Shown: in pieces, positions 1 through 10,882 of the stretch
Layout of the letters: each line of letters opens with the position of its first letter
Numbering within the stretch: position 1 is the first letter of the stretch
DNA from: Glycine soja
Lineage: Eukaryota; Streptophyta; Magnoliopsida; Fabales; Fabaceae
DNA length: 64,000 bases
Assembly: GCF_004193775.1 (NCBI RefSeq)
Contig: NC_041003.1
Span: 30,246,263-30,310,262 of the forward strand
Reading direction: 5' to 3'
Position numbers and translations under genes: made by a program
Notes under the pieces: model-generated
What the model was told of the DNA's origin: nothing
What the model saw: the letters and a program-made list of their open reading frames with translations, nothing else
Databases searched by the model: none

Positions 1-904
1 TAAGAGGGGAAATTTCTTTAATATTTGTCTTTATTTCAAAATGTCTTTCCTTCTTAGCTAACCTCTTGGAGGAGACACTTACCTCCTTACACTCCTCCTT
101 AACCATTAAAGGTTGTCCTTCTTCTTGGGGGTAGATCTCTTCACTAGATTCTTCCCCTTTTGCTTCTTCACTTTTATTAGAGGAAGATGAAGTAGTAGCC
201 TCATCTTGGCTACTATAAATATCTTGGCCCCTTATAATCATGGTTTTCTTGGTGGGGCATTGAGAAGTAATGTGTCCTCTTCCAAGACATTTAAAGCACT
301 TCATGGTGCTAGTCTTCTCTTGCTTACTAGCCTTAAGGGGTTGCTTTTCTATTGTCTTCCCCTTATCATCTTTGGGCTTAGAAGGTCTCACCCCTAAGAT
401 TCCTTGACCTTGGTCTTTCTTTGGATAAGAGTGAGAGCCATAAGATTTTGAAGTAGACTTCCTTTTAAGTTGTTGCTCTACCCTTATTTCCCAATCTAAA
501 TTAGCCTCTACATTGTCCTTCCCATGGAAGTATGGGAGTTTATTGTTAACCTCTTGAGGCTTTCTTTCATTTTCTCTCCTATGGGAGTGAGGTCTAAGAT
601 ATGACCTATGCCTTCCTTCATAATAGTCACGAAGTTCTTCACTTAGGCTCTTGCAAGAGTTATGACTACTATAGGAGACATGTTTTTCTCTTTTCATTTC
701 TTTCATTATTTTTCTTCTTTCTTCCTCTCTTATTTTCTTTCTTTCATCTTGACTTATTTCTTCCACTCTTTTTTTACCTTTTTCTTTTCTCTCTTGTTTT
801 TCTTTCCACAACTTAAGGGATCTCAACTCATCTAATATCTTATACAAGGGGTCCTTAGGAGTAGAAACCTCACCATTAACACTAGATGAAGAATGAAGAC
901 TCAT
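1..904 (-). CDS. Ty3/gypsy gag, partial, with internal deletion
   Basis: Capsid (Gag) polyprotein of a Ty3/gypsy LTR retrotransposon, running off the left edge. Translating the minus strand from the ATG at 902-904 gives at least 301 codons without a stop. The N-terminal half is rich in Lys, Glu and Arg (probably coiled-coil). A zinc knuckle CFKCLGRGHITSQC (C-x2-C-x4-H-x4-C) lies near minus-strand position 280-320, followed by a Ser/Glu-rich stretch. The central capsid domain of about 120 residues expected in legume gypsy Gag is missing: an LDWE motif passes almost directly into a VEQQLKRK motif near position 485. The frame survives this deletion. The 5' LTR and primer site lie upstream at higher coordinates. 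The family call is firm; the clade (chromovirus-like, Del/Tekay) is a guess. Protease and reverse transcriptase would lie beyond the window. Confidence 0.85.
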   Translation of the reverse strand, partial: MSLHSSSSVNGEVSTPKDPLYKILDELRSLKLWKEKQERKEKGKKRVEEISQDERKKIREEERRKIMKEMKREKHVSYSSHNSCKSLSEELRDYYEGRHRSYLRPHSHRRENERKPQEVNNKLPYFHGKDNVEANLDWEIRVEQQLKRKSTSKSYGSHSYPKKDQGQGILGVRPSKPKDDKGKTIEKQPLKASKQEKTSTMKCFKCLGRGHITSQCPTKKTMIIRGQDIYSSQDEATTSSSSNKSEEAKGEESSEEIYPQEEGQPLMVKEECKEVSVSSKRLAKKERHFEIKTNIKEISPL

Positions 905-2824
905 GTTGGTTCCTAAGTTATGGTTCTTTCTTGTTGGGGGTTTGAAAACAAAAGGTAAAATAAACTATGGTTGAAACTAGCCAAAATAAACACTATAAGA
1001 GGTGTGAAAGATAAGGTAAAAACTAATTGGTAAAAGGCAAGCTATCTAGGTGGTTTGACAATGGAGGGTAAAAGAAATAAGCTATGAAAGTAAGCAAGAA
1101 ATTAAAGTGCAAGAAATGCAAACTAGGCGGATCCTAAGAGTGTTTGGATGACCTCATTTAAGGTTCCCAACAAAACACTCACTATCCTAAGGGAAAATTG
1201 CCTAAATTATTACACACAAATGGAAGTAGGGTGACCTAGCGGAGGCTCCCAACTTACTTCCAATGAAAGGCCTTTTTGTTACAAAATTTGAAAGTAAAAC
1301 AAATTGCCAATTACAAAATTACAGAGAAAAAAAACAGTCCTCAATTGTGGTGGCTATTCTCTCTTTAGTGTTTCACTCAATTTGGAGTGCTTCTTAGTCC
1401 AATAGCTCTTAAGGTGGTTGGCCCCTTTCTTCTTGACTCAAATTCTTCAAGATATGGCACCAATCCTCCTTTCCAATTCCCTATATGGCAACTCACAACC
1501 AAGGAAACAAAGAGACAAGCAATAACCAAAGACCAAAAAAAAAATGAAATGAAAGCTAAACCAATAGAGTTTTAACAAGACAAATTTCCAAGGATTATTC
1601 AACAATTAAAGCAATGAAAAGCACAAAAGAGCAAGCTAGGACTCAAAGAGAAACCTAGAATGGCTCTAGAGTAGAGTAGAAAAACTCTAAAAAAAAAAAG
1701 ACTCAAGAAACCTCTAGTTTTGGCACTTGTTTTCACAATAATTTTCAATTGAAATTTCAGAACTAGGATTGGTATAAAATAGGCACCAATTATAGAACAA
1801 ATTTTGAGCCAAAACAACAAGCACACTTTCCTTTCACTTTTTTTTTTTTTTTTCCTGGACACTGATTTTTCTGCCAACTTGTGAGATTTTTCTTATTTTT
1901 TCCTTTAATCCAAATCGCTTGCTTCTTTTTTTATAATTTTGGTCCAGATGTCTAGAAAATTCAGTAAAAGTTTCAGCTCACAAAACGTAGTGACCAATTC
2001 CCAGTAATTTATACAAGTTCTTATGTTCAAGCTGCCAGCACCAGCGATTTCAACCTAGAAATCAAGAGTAGTGTTTATGTTGCTTAAGGCTTGGATAGTT
2101 ATAATTTGTGTTTGCTTATGCTCAATTATCTTGAATAACACAATTAAAGAGAGCTTAAGACTTATTTTGATTCACAAATCCAGCCACAACTCAGCACCAC
2201 AACTCAACTTCATCATAGGCATCATGTAGGAAACTTAGAAAGCAAAAAAAAAGTTCAAGAACAAGACTACTTCTAGGAATTGATTTAGAACATGTTATGA
2301 ACTAAATAACATGCATGAATTAGACTCAAAATTCAAAAGATAGGCTAAGAATGACAAGAATACATGAACAAATGTATCTAGAATTCAATCAACAAAATAA
2401 AATTCAACACAAACTTAGAACATAATGTGACAATTACTATGACTAAACATGACTCTAAGACAATATGGATTAAGTGATTTACACTTAGATTTTTGTGTTT
2501 TTTTTTTCTAATCAATATTTTGGAAGAAAATTTAGATCTAAGGTTCAGCACAAGAATATTATGAATGAAAAATGATAGAACCTAAAATCAACACAAAAAC
2601 AAGATTCAAGAGTAGATCTACAAAATTTGAACCATAAAAATGCAAGAACAAGTGTAGATCTAAGATTTAATCGGTTTTTTTTTTTTTTTTGAATCTACTC
2701 TAAAAAGCACCAAACCACAAGACAATGGAGGATATACATGGAGAATAAGATGAAAAACAAGGAATTAAAGAGAATTCACCGAACAAAAAGATAGAGGAAG
2801 CAAAAGAACATCACCTAGATGAAG
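905..2824 (-). other. Untranslated leader of the gypsy element
   Basis: About 1.9 kb between the primer-binding site and the gag ATG. It is AT-rich with several poly-A/poly-T runs (for example near 1840 and 2670) and many stops in every frame. I see no coding similarity. Long leaders of this kind are usual in legume gypsy elements. Confidence 0.6.
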
Positions 2825-2826
2825 AT

Positions 2827-2839
2827 GCTCTTGATACCA
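2827..2839 (-). other. Primer-binding site (initiator tRNA-Met type)
   Basis: Read on the minus strand, TGGTATCAAGAGC begins two bases inside the 5' LTR. It matches the common plant TGGTATCAGAGC primer site, complementary to the 3' end of initiator tRNA-Met, with one extra A. It fixes the element's orientation as minus. Confidence 0.85.
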
Positions 2840-2841
2840 CA

Positions 2842-3803
2842 TGATGCAAGCTCCATTGGAGCTTGTAGGCCTAGGATCTTCTTCATCAATGGATTCCTTT
2901 GCTTCTTGGAAGATAAATGGCAGCGGAATGGAGAAGGAAGAGAGAGAGGAGACGCCACTTCAAGGAGAAGATGAGTCTAGAAGAAGCTCACCACCATAGG
3001 AGGCCATGGATAAGAGCTTGGAGGAAGAAGGAGATGAATGAAGGGAGGGGGAGAGAAGAGCACGAAATTTTGTGCTCAAAAAGAGCTCTGAAATCTGAAG
3101 TTAATATTCAAATCATCAAAGTTGAAAAAAATGCACACACATGACCTCTATTTATAGCCTAAGTGTCACACAAAATTGGAGGGAAATTCAAATTTCACTT
3201 GAATTTGAATTTGAATTTGTGGAGCCAAACTTTGGAGCCAAAATTTCACTAATTATGATTAGTGAATTTTAGTTATGGTTCAGCCCACTAATCCAAGATC
3301 AATTCCAAGATTCTCCACTAAGTGTGCTTAGGTGTCATGAGGCATGAAAAGCATGAAGGACATGCACAAAGTGTGACTATATGATGTGGCAATGGGGTGT
3401 AGTAAGCAAATGCTCACCTCCCCCTCTAAAATTTAATTGGATTGGGCTTCTACCAATTCAATTAAATTTATTTCCAACCACACACATCAAATATCCACTT
3501 AGTGCATGTGAAATTACAAAACTACCCCTAATACAAAAACTAGTCTAGGTGCCCTAAAATACAAGGGCTGAAAAATCCTATATTTCTAGGGTACCCTACC
3601 TACATTATGGAGCCCTAAATACAAGGCCCAAAAATAATGAAACCTTAATCTAATATTTACAAAGATAAGCGGGCTCTTACTTAGCCCATGGGCCCGAAAT
3701 CTACCCTAAGGCTCATAAGAACCCTAGGGCCTTCTCTTGCATCTCTGGCCCAATCTACTTGGAGTTTTTCTATCCAATGCCCTTGCGGAGTAGGATTGCA
3801 TCA
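2842..3803 (-). mobile_element. 5' LTR of gypsy element (962 bp)
   Basis: The LTR has short inverted ends TGATGC...GCATCA. On the minus strand a TATA box (CTATAAATAG) lies near 3150-3160, so transcription would start near 3130 and run leftward into gag. The LTR abuts CACTA coding sequence at 3804, so this element inserted into CACTA-1. A close relative (about 97% by eye) is the solo LTR at 55417-56379, which has the same ends and gives independent support for the boundaries. The partner LTR of this copy is off the left edge. Confidence 0.92.
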
Positions 3804-5998
3804 CTGAGAAGATGAAGAAGAAGCTGGAGGAAGCTGTACAGTCAGGAAGCGTTGATGGCATGATCGACCCTTCATCCCCCGTCAGACGCCACGTGAAGTG
3901 AAAGATGGTCCGCACAAAGAAAACAGGGGAGATGATGACTGAAGCCGCAAAGGAAATCACTGACAAGATCATAAGTCATTTTGAACTAACCATTAGAATT
4001 ATATTTCAATATTTTGTGAATGCCATGTACAACTGTGTCTTTTCTGTGCAGGATTCCTTTGAGGAGCATGCGACACAGGGATCCTTCGTCCTCCATGGAC
4101 GTCAGGATGTTCTCACCACTACTATTGGACGTCTAGAGCACCCTGGATGTATCCGTGTTGTTGGAGCCGGTGTCACCATCAAGCAATACTTCGGATCGGC
4201 TCCACGGATGTCCCGTAACTCTTCCTCCCTGCCTCCTGAAGAATTGCAGCAGCTGACCCAGCAAATCAAAGACCAGCTAGAGGAGTCGATCAGAGAAAAA
4301 GTGACTCGGAAACTTATGGCATCGTTCAGCTAGATGCAGTCCCAGATTTAGCCCCAGATGCAATCTCAGGGACTTGCACGGCCTCCGGAGCCTCTGGTTG
4401 GTCCCTCAGGTCCTCGAGTAAGCACAAAGGGGAGTTGTATTGATCCCTCAGGAAACGATTCTGAGACGGGTAACTTAGATAGGTGCGGCTTATGCATCGA
4501 AGCAAATCCTGACCGCCTGGTTGCCCTGGGGAGAGTTTACGAGGGATCCATTGTTGTTCATAACACTCCTTTGTTGCCTAGCTAAGTAAAGGTGGGTGTG
4601 GAGGAGGTTAAAGATGCAAATGTTCCAGTTCTTGTACCCACTAATGAGGTTTCCTTAGTGGGGCAGGCAATTCACACCTTCCTTGCTTGGTCGACACATC
4701 TGGTCAAGTCTTTATCACAACAAGTACTTTACTCTTACTATATGTTTCTTCTTTTTGAATTAATTCATTCAGCGTGCCTCAAATTAGGCCATTTAACTTT
4801 GTTTCATGAACAGGCAGTTGTGTCTCCGGCAAAACCACCTCAAAAGCCGGATCTGGAGGTCGATGATCCGCTTTATCTGATGACATTGACCATCCCAAAG
4901 CTTTTCTCGAGGCCTTACCAGGTTACATGGGATGCCACCGTGTTCGGGGTCTTTAGTCCAGACTTCTCTCTCTACATAAGGCATGAAGACCTCTATGAAA
5001 TCGTACACGGTGGTCAATGTCTCAGCATATCAATGTTAGAGTTGTGGATTCTGTAAGTCATTTTAGATTACTTTTAATTACCTAATTTATTGCTTTCAAT
5101 TCATACATATTTAACTTTGACTTAACATAAATAGGCATCTGACTGGAACAAGTATGCAAGCGGGGAATTCTAATATCTATGGATTCCTTGAGCCACAGTC
5201 CCTTCAGAGGTATGGGCAATCGCAGTTTGAGACTGAAAGTTACATAAAGAGTTGGATGCAAAGTTCAAAATGCGATGTCTATCTTGGAGCCTACCTGAAT
5301 GGGTAAGTCACACAAAATAAATGAATTTAATTAATGTTTACTAATATACTAACCCATATTCATCCCCACTGCATCGAACACTGGCAGATGGTGGTCATTA
5401 TGCCCAAGGAACACCTAGTTGTCTGGTTTTGTTCATTGCATAACAGGCCAGACAACTACCTTAAGGGAATAATTATCAGGTCAGTGTTCTTTTCAATGCA
5501 TTTGCATTCAAATACTTGAACAACACCACTTTTTAATTGTTACTCGCCTAGAAAAGTGCTTTAAAAGGTCTTGATGATGCTCCACAGCCTAAATCAAAGG
5601 CTCCTGCTAGGTGGATTATCGTCAAGGTACATCATTTACATATATAAAACTTCCACTTATATATACTTCTTATGTTTCCGTACACTAATTGTTTAATTAA
5701 TATCCAAATTTCATTATGTATTTAGTGTAATAGACAAAAAGGAAGTACTGAGTGCGGCTATTATGTTATGCACTGGATGTCCACCATCATTTTAGGAAGT
5801 TTTAGGAATAAGTGGGAAGCGGTATGTTTATTTCAAACAAATTCGATTTTTTTATAATTTGTATTACATTATTAACTTATTATCATTTATTTCATCATGC
5901 AGTATTTTAACGATGCTAGACCGTTGGAGCCAGAGAGATTAAAGGCACTGCGGATCCAGTGGGCACAACATTATCTCCGGGTTAGAGATCAGAGCTAG
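3804..5998 (+). pseudogene. CACTA-1 second ORF: Ptta/En-Spm plus Ulp1-like protease
   Basis: 3' part of the second gene of a CACTA (En/Spm) transposon, plus strand, missing its 5' end where the gypsy LTR inserted. The segment to about 4690 matches the plant transposase family Ptta/En-Spm. From about 4814 there is a Ulp1/SENP-type cysteine protease domain spread over several short exons: HWQMVV (catalytic His) near 5380, and STECGYYVMHW (catalytic Cys) near 5745. The end is LRIQWAQHYL and a stop at 5996-5998. Splice sites are visible, for example acceptors before 4052, 4814, 5549 and 5903. It is broken by in-frame stops at 4331-4333 and 4583-4585, and the donor after 3970 reads ATAAGT where the CACTA-2 copy reads GTAAGT. 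The usual acidic residue after the His is not obvious (FCSLH). Confidence 0.88.
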
Positions 5999-6239
5999 GA
6001 TTTAGGGACATTAAGTTTAGCTTAGTTTACTTTGGTTTAAAATTTTTGACATTTCCTATGTAATTTTAACATTGAATTCATTTGTTGATAGTTGTTTATG
6101 ATAAATCAATTATTCAATGTTTATTGTGATTAAAACTGGTTGAAAGCAGAATAAAATGTTTATTTGCTATGAATTGGGTCTGAAATTGCATTTTATAGGT
6201 ACAATTTTGGGCTTATTGTAAAAACAAAAAGTTTATATT
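5999..6239 (+). other. CACTA-1 3' untranslated region
   Basis: AT-rich sequence between the stop codon and the subterminal repeats. It holds AATAAA-like signals (for example near 6150) but no coding similarity. Confidence 0.5.
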
Positions 6240-6789
6240 AAAAAAACTTGAAAACAACATTGGTTATTACCAAAAACCGATGTTAATAAAGTAAACAACA
6301 TCGGTTATTTACAAAAACCGATGTCAACATGCAACTTAAAATCGATTATTTATAAATAACCGATGTCAATGTACACAGGTTAACATCAGTTATTTATAAA
6401 TAAATAACTGATGTTAATGAACACAGGTTAACATCGGTTATTTATAAATAACTGATGTTATATATAACTAACTACAGCAAAATAAGTGCATGCATGATGA
6501 ACGTTGACATTGGTTTTCTATAAAAACCGATGTTAATATATTACATTAACATCAGTTTTTATAGAAAACCGATGTCAACGTTCATCATGCATGCACTTAT
6601 TTTGCTGTAGTTCTTTGTATATAACATCGGGTATTTAGAAAAGCGATGTTATCGTTTTTATGTTAACATCGGTTTTGAAAAACTGATGTTAACAATAATA
6701 CATTCAACATTGGTACTTTCAACATCGGTTTTAAAACCGATGTAGAATGTTGTAAGTAACCGATGTTGAAAGTGTATTTTCTAATGGTC
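6240..6789 (+). repeat. CACTA-1 right subterminal repeats and degenerate terminus
   Basis: At least twelve copies, in both orientations, of a short motif like AACATCGGTTTT / AAAACCGATGTT fill this region. Dense inverted subterminal motifs are the binding sites for CACTA transposase. The right end reads TTTTCTAATGGTC near 6777-6789, a degenerate form of the terminal TTTTCTAGTAGTG. The same motif occurs next to the CACTA-2 left end at 39603-39905, so the two elements belong to one family. Confidence 0.85.
6470..6612. repeat. 143-bp near-perfect hairpin
   Basis: Two arms of about 69 bp (6470-6538 and 6544-6612) are reverse complements with only a few mismatches, separated by about 5 bp. The arms run from AACTACAGCAAAATAAGTGC to its complement and enclose two of the CACTA subterminal motifs. 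A transcript through here would fold into a long stem. Confidence 0.9.
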
Positions 6790-6799
6790 ATTAATACTT

Positions 6800-7290
6800 T
6801 TGTGACAAAATTTTTTTGCTACTATTAATAACACTTCCGCAATGAAAATTATTGCAGCCACTACTTATGTTTTCTCAATGCAAATTTTCCCTGCCAATAC
6901 ATATGTTTTTACAACAAAAAATTTCATTGTCACTACTTTTGTTTTCACAACAAACATTATTGCTACCACTACTTCTACTTTCACAACAAACATTACTGTT
7001 TTCACTCAATGTTTTCACAACAAAAATTTTCGCATCCACTACTTAAGGTTTCACAACAAAATTTTTCGCTACCACTACTTTTACTTTCATAACAAACATT
7101 ATCATTGTCACTAATTATTTTTTCACAACGAAAATTATCGTTGTCACTTTATGTTTCCACAATGAAAATTTTCATTGCCACTACCTATGTTTTCACAACA
7201 AATATTATTGTTGTAACTAGTTATACTTTCACAGCCAAAAATTGTCGTCACTTTAACACAATGATTGTTGCCATAACTGAGTTGTGGTAA
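6800..7290. repeat. Degenerate tandem repeat, about 35-40 bp unit
   Basis: About a dozen diverged copies of a unit like TTTTCACAACAAAAATT followed by ATTGCCACTACTT. The short open frames here are products of the repeat and not genes. It resembles a transposon subterminal block, paired with 10040-10540. Confidence 0.65.
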
Positions 7291-7895
7291 CTACTAAAGT
7301 CACTATATTTTACATATGATAACAACTATTGTTGCTACATAAAGATAACTTTTCTTAACAAATATTGACGTTGTAATAAAATATATTTTGTCAACAAATA
7401 AATTCATTGTAATATTTCTTTTTCTCGCCACATTAGTTGTTGTATATCTTTTTTTTAATAACAAAAGTAACAATCGTAAATTATCAATTCTAATCAACGT
7501 ATATATCATTCAATTTCTTTTACTAAAAACTTTATTCAATTTTAAAATTTATATTAATAAAATAATTTAATTATCATAAATAATTAAAACAACATCAATG
7601 TAAAAGTAATAAAAAATATTGACAAATGATATCAATAAAAGATAAAGACAATGTATGTAAACTTGATTGAATATATTGAAACATCATTCTACATAATTTA
7701 ATGATTAAAAAAATCTCATTGTTAAGAAATAACTAAATTAAAAAAGAAATAACAAAAAGTTCAAAAAAAGAAAAATAATTTGTCTAAGTATTGCGACAAT
7801 TATTCTTCTTTTAACCTTTACTTTGAATATTTGATTATGCAATAGTTGAGTGACCACCAATTGATATACAATTTTAACATAAATAAATTATTAAT
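7291..7895. other. AT-rich sequence, no feature seen
   Basis: Very AT-rich. Short open frames are low-complexity with no recognisable motif. Confidence 0.5.
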
Positions 7896-8220
7896 TCAAC
7901 ATAAACACATAAAAGTCAATAAGGAAAAGTAATGGTATATTATTATACATGTTGAAGAGAAACAATGGTATATTATTATACATGTTAATATCAAACATAT
8001 CTTGAACTTAAAACTTGAAAAGTAATTTATGAGATATTCCCAATCTTGAACACCTAAATCATTAGGCTTATTCTCCAAAGTCAACTCCGTTGTTTCGTAT
8101 TTTTGAAATATTAGTGAAGTCTACATCTATGATTTTGGTATAGTCTTCCCACCGTGAAAAGAATAACATCTTTAGTGTGCTCTATATCAGCACCATCAAC
8201 ATAAAAAAGTATCATGTAAA
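7896..8220 (-). pseudogene. Possible transposase-like fragment
   Basis: On the minus strand a short frame contains LGVQDWEYLINYFSS, which resembles the conserved Trp/Tyr segment of Ptta/En-Spm proteins. Upstream a second frame reads RWEDYTKIIDVDFTN. Stops and frame changes break the rest. Its place between two repeat blocks fits an old CACTA-like element. A 23-bp direct duplication (AATGGTATATTATTATACATG...) lies at about 7932-7990. The family call is weak. Confidence 0.3.
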
Positions 8221-8985
8221 TGATAAATAAATTAAACTAATTAATGTCAAGTTAGGCTAATGACATGAAATTAAAAAATAGTGTACAAAGAAAAATTTAC
8301 CAACACTTTTATAACTATTTATTCTTTTGCAACTTTTGAAGCTTGCTTCCAATTGTCAATGTTAAAAGAAGCATGCTATTGAACAATGATAGAGATTTCA
8401 ATGACAAAATATGCAACTACTGGTCCAACAGCCACAATCTTATCAAGTGGAATGAAAACACGAAATCTGTTTGTAACACTCTTCCTCTTTTTTTTTTTTT
8501 TGAAACACTTAAACCACAAGCCAAGAAATATCTTATTCTTGCACCATTTTTTTCTTTGTTGTTCTTTTCTTTTGACAACGAAGAAATCATATTGCTTCTC
8601 AACTAGTAACCATCAAATATATATGTCATAGATGGAAAAAGAAAAGTATGTATCATGCACAAGGAAGATAAATATTGCAGTTTTTTTTATAGATTATATA
8701 CTAAAATATATTGTTGATACTATCTAAAATAAAATACATATTTTGTTGATTTTGGTTTTATTTTGAAAATCTGTTTCAATCTTTTATTATATTTTTAAAT
8801 TTAAATTGATATTTCTCTTGTGATTTTTGTATTTCATAAGTTAGATATACTATGATCATTACACATCTTTATTTGAAAATTTGTTTTAACCCATTATCTT
8901 ATTTTAAAAAATTGTTTGAATTCTTTATATTATTATAAAATTTGTTTAATTCTTTATCTTTTGAATATAGAGGAAATTTAAAGAC
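8221..8985. other. AT-rich stretch, no supported gene
   Basis: Short frames only. A minus-strand stretch near 8400-8470 (VFIPLDKIVAVGPVVAYF) could be a relic exon but I cannot name it. Confidence 0.3.
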
Positions 8986-9195
8986 TTTCATTCGGAGATA
9001 ATTGGATGAAAGAGAGGGTCTAAGACTCCTTAAATTCAGAAAATAGTTGAAGATTCTATGGATGTTAAGAGAGTTGAAGACTCTTTAGATTTAGAGAGAG
9101 TTGAAGACTCCATGAATGCGAAGAGGGTTTAAGATTCTTTAGATTTAGAAATTTGAAGGCTCTTTAGATTTAGAGAGAGTTGGAGACTTTTCGGA
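8986..9195. repeat. Minisatellite, about 36-bp unit
   Basis: Five to six diverged copies built on GAGAGTTGAAGACTCTTTAGA. No continuous reading frame. Confidence 0.7.
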
Positions 9196-10039
9196 TGAAA
9201 TTCTTAATTCTCTACCTATGTCTTTCAGATAAGAGAGAGAGAAGAAAGGAAAATGCAAAAAAGTAATTAGAGACGCATTAAAGATTTATCTTTTGTATTT
9301 TTTATTGAAGTTTATGAATTTGTTTGCTTAAATTAATTTTATAAATTGTTTTTTTAAATACAAGAAAAAAGTGGAACATTATAGAGGAATAACCACAAGC
9401 TTGGTTTTAAATTGATTTCTTTGGTTGTTTTCTTGGAACTTTTGTAATATTTTATTTGTTGTGGATTATATTGTTAAGTTTGTAACTAAATTTAAATAAG
9501 ATTTAAGTAAAAAAAATTAAAAAATAATTTCAATAAAAATAATAATATTATTTCGTATTATTTTTAGATTTTGTTTCATTTTCACCATAGATTAGAATTT
9601 TGTTATAGTAAATATATTTTGGGTGGTTAATGATTTTCACTTTTTTTTTACTTTGCATGATCTTATGTAATAGCATACACCTTTATATTATATAATAAAT
9701 ATCTTAAATATATTTTCACAATATTCTTATTCTTAAATATATTTTTACAATATCCTTAAATAAATAATAGATATCTTATTTTTTTTACACAATATATTTT
9801 CACAGTATTCTTATTCTCATAACATACACCTTTATATTATATAATAGATATCCTTTTGATACATATCTTTTTATCATTTAATTGTATCTTAAATATTCAA
9901 ATTGAGTATAAATGTAGAAAAATCCAAATCAAGCTAAATATGATTTTTTTACTAAACTTTTATATGCTTGTTGTCTTAAACTTGCAAATTGATCAAACAA
10001 TTTATTTATTATCAATAAATATAGATAAAAGTTATATTT
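9196..10039. other. AT-rich intergenic or transposon-interior DNA
   Basis: Near-pure AT stretches, with a repeated phrase (ATATTTTCACAATATTCTTATTCT) in degenerate form around 9710-9850. No gene seen. Confidence 0.5.
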
Positions 10040-10540
10040 CATGACAACTCTTAAGTCGTTGGTACAAATGTATCTTTTTTTGACAACATCAATGTTGTTG
10101 ACAACTAATAATTCTTTTCTCAATGACAATAAACATGTCATAAAATGTTTTTTTTCCAACAAATTTAATGTTGTTAAGATGAATAAAAAACATAATTTTT
10201 CAGTTACGTTAGATGTCGCTGCTATAAATGAAACTTTTTCTAACAACAGTGTTGTTGGTATGAAATAATAGATTTTCTCGTAACCTAAATGTAGTTGACT
10301 AGTTGCTACAACATTAGATTTTCCCAACTAATTTCAAAGTTGCCAGTATAAAATATATATTTTTCAGCTACTTAATGTCACGACTATAAATGTAACTTTT
10401 GCCAATGACTTCAACGTTGTTGGTATAAAATATTATATTTTCCAACTACACTTAATTGGCGATGCTACAAAATTAGCTTTTCCCACCTAATTTCAAAGTT
10501 GTTGCTATAAATGTAACTTTAGTGTTGAATCCTAGCTAGA
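10040..10540. repeat. Degenerate repeat block, right arm of old relic
   Basis: Repeated phrases such as AACGTTGTTGGTATAAAAT, CTATAAATGTAACTTTT and CCAACTAATTTCAAAGTTG recur at roughly 65-130 bp. Together with 6800-7290 this brackets the transposase-like fragment. No terminal inverted repeat could be found. Confidence 0.55.
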
Positions 10541-10882
10541 ATCAATTATAATGTCAAATTCGCATCTCTCTTTCAGCTGTCATATAGTTCGAAAGTTGCT
10601 GCAATGCAAGCTGTTCCTACTTCCTAACTGTATTTCATTCCTCTATCATTAAAATCCTTAGTTCTATAGAAAAAGATTAAGAATACACTCCATATCATTG
10701 GAGAAAATTTTAAACTATCTATTTAATTTTTGAACAAAAGGTTAACTAAAACCAAGATGAAGAATTGAAGATCGTAAAAAAAAAGTGGTATAGCTTCTAT
10801 AGAATTAGGTGTTTTTGTTGGCCTTTTATTCCTAGTTCCAAACATTTCCCATGGAAATCACTTTTTCTTTCGTAGTCATAGT
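10541..10882. other. No feature seen
   Basis: Flank of the solo LTR; no coding similarity or repeat recognised. Confidence 0.4.

Noticed and set aside
2917..3144. 75-codon plus-strand frame rich in Arg/Lys
   Set aside because: It is inside the gypsy LTR on the antisense strand and is not kept in the sister LTR at 55417-56379 beyond general similarity.
4793..5017. Minus-strand 74-codon frame
   Set aside because: Antisense shadow of the CACTA-1 Ulp1-like exon.
6842..7290. Phe/Thr-rich frames of 61-90 codons
   Set aside because: Low-complexity translation of a degenerate DNA repeat.
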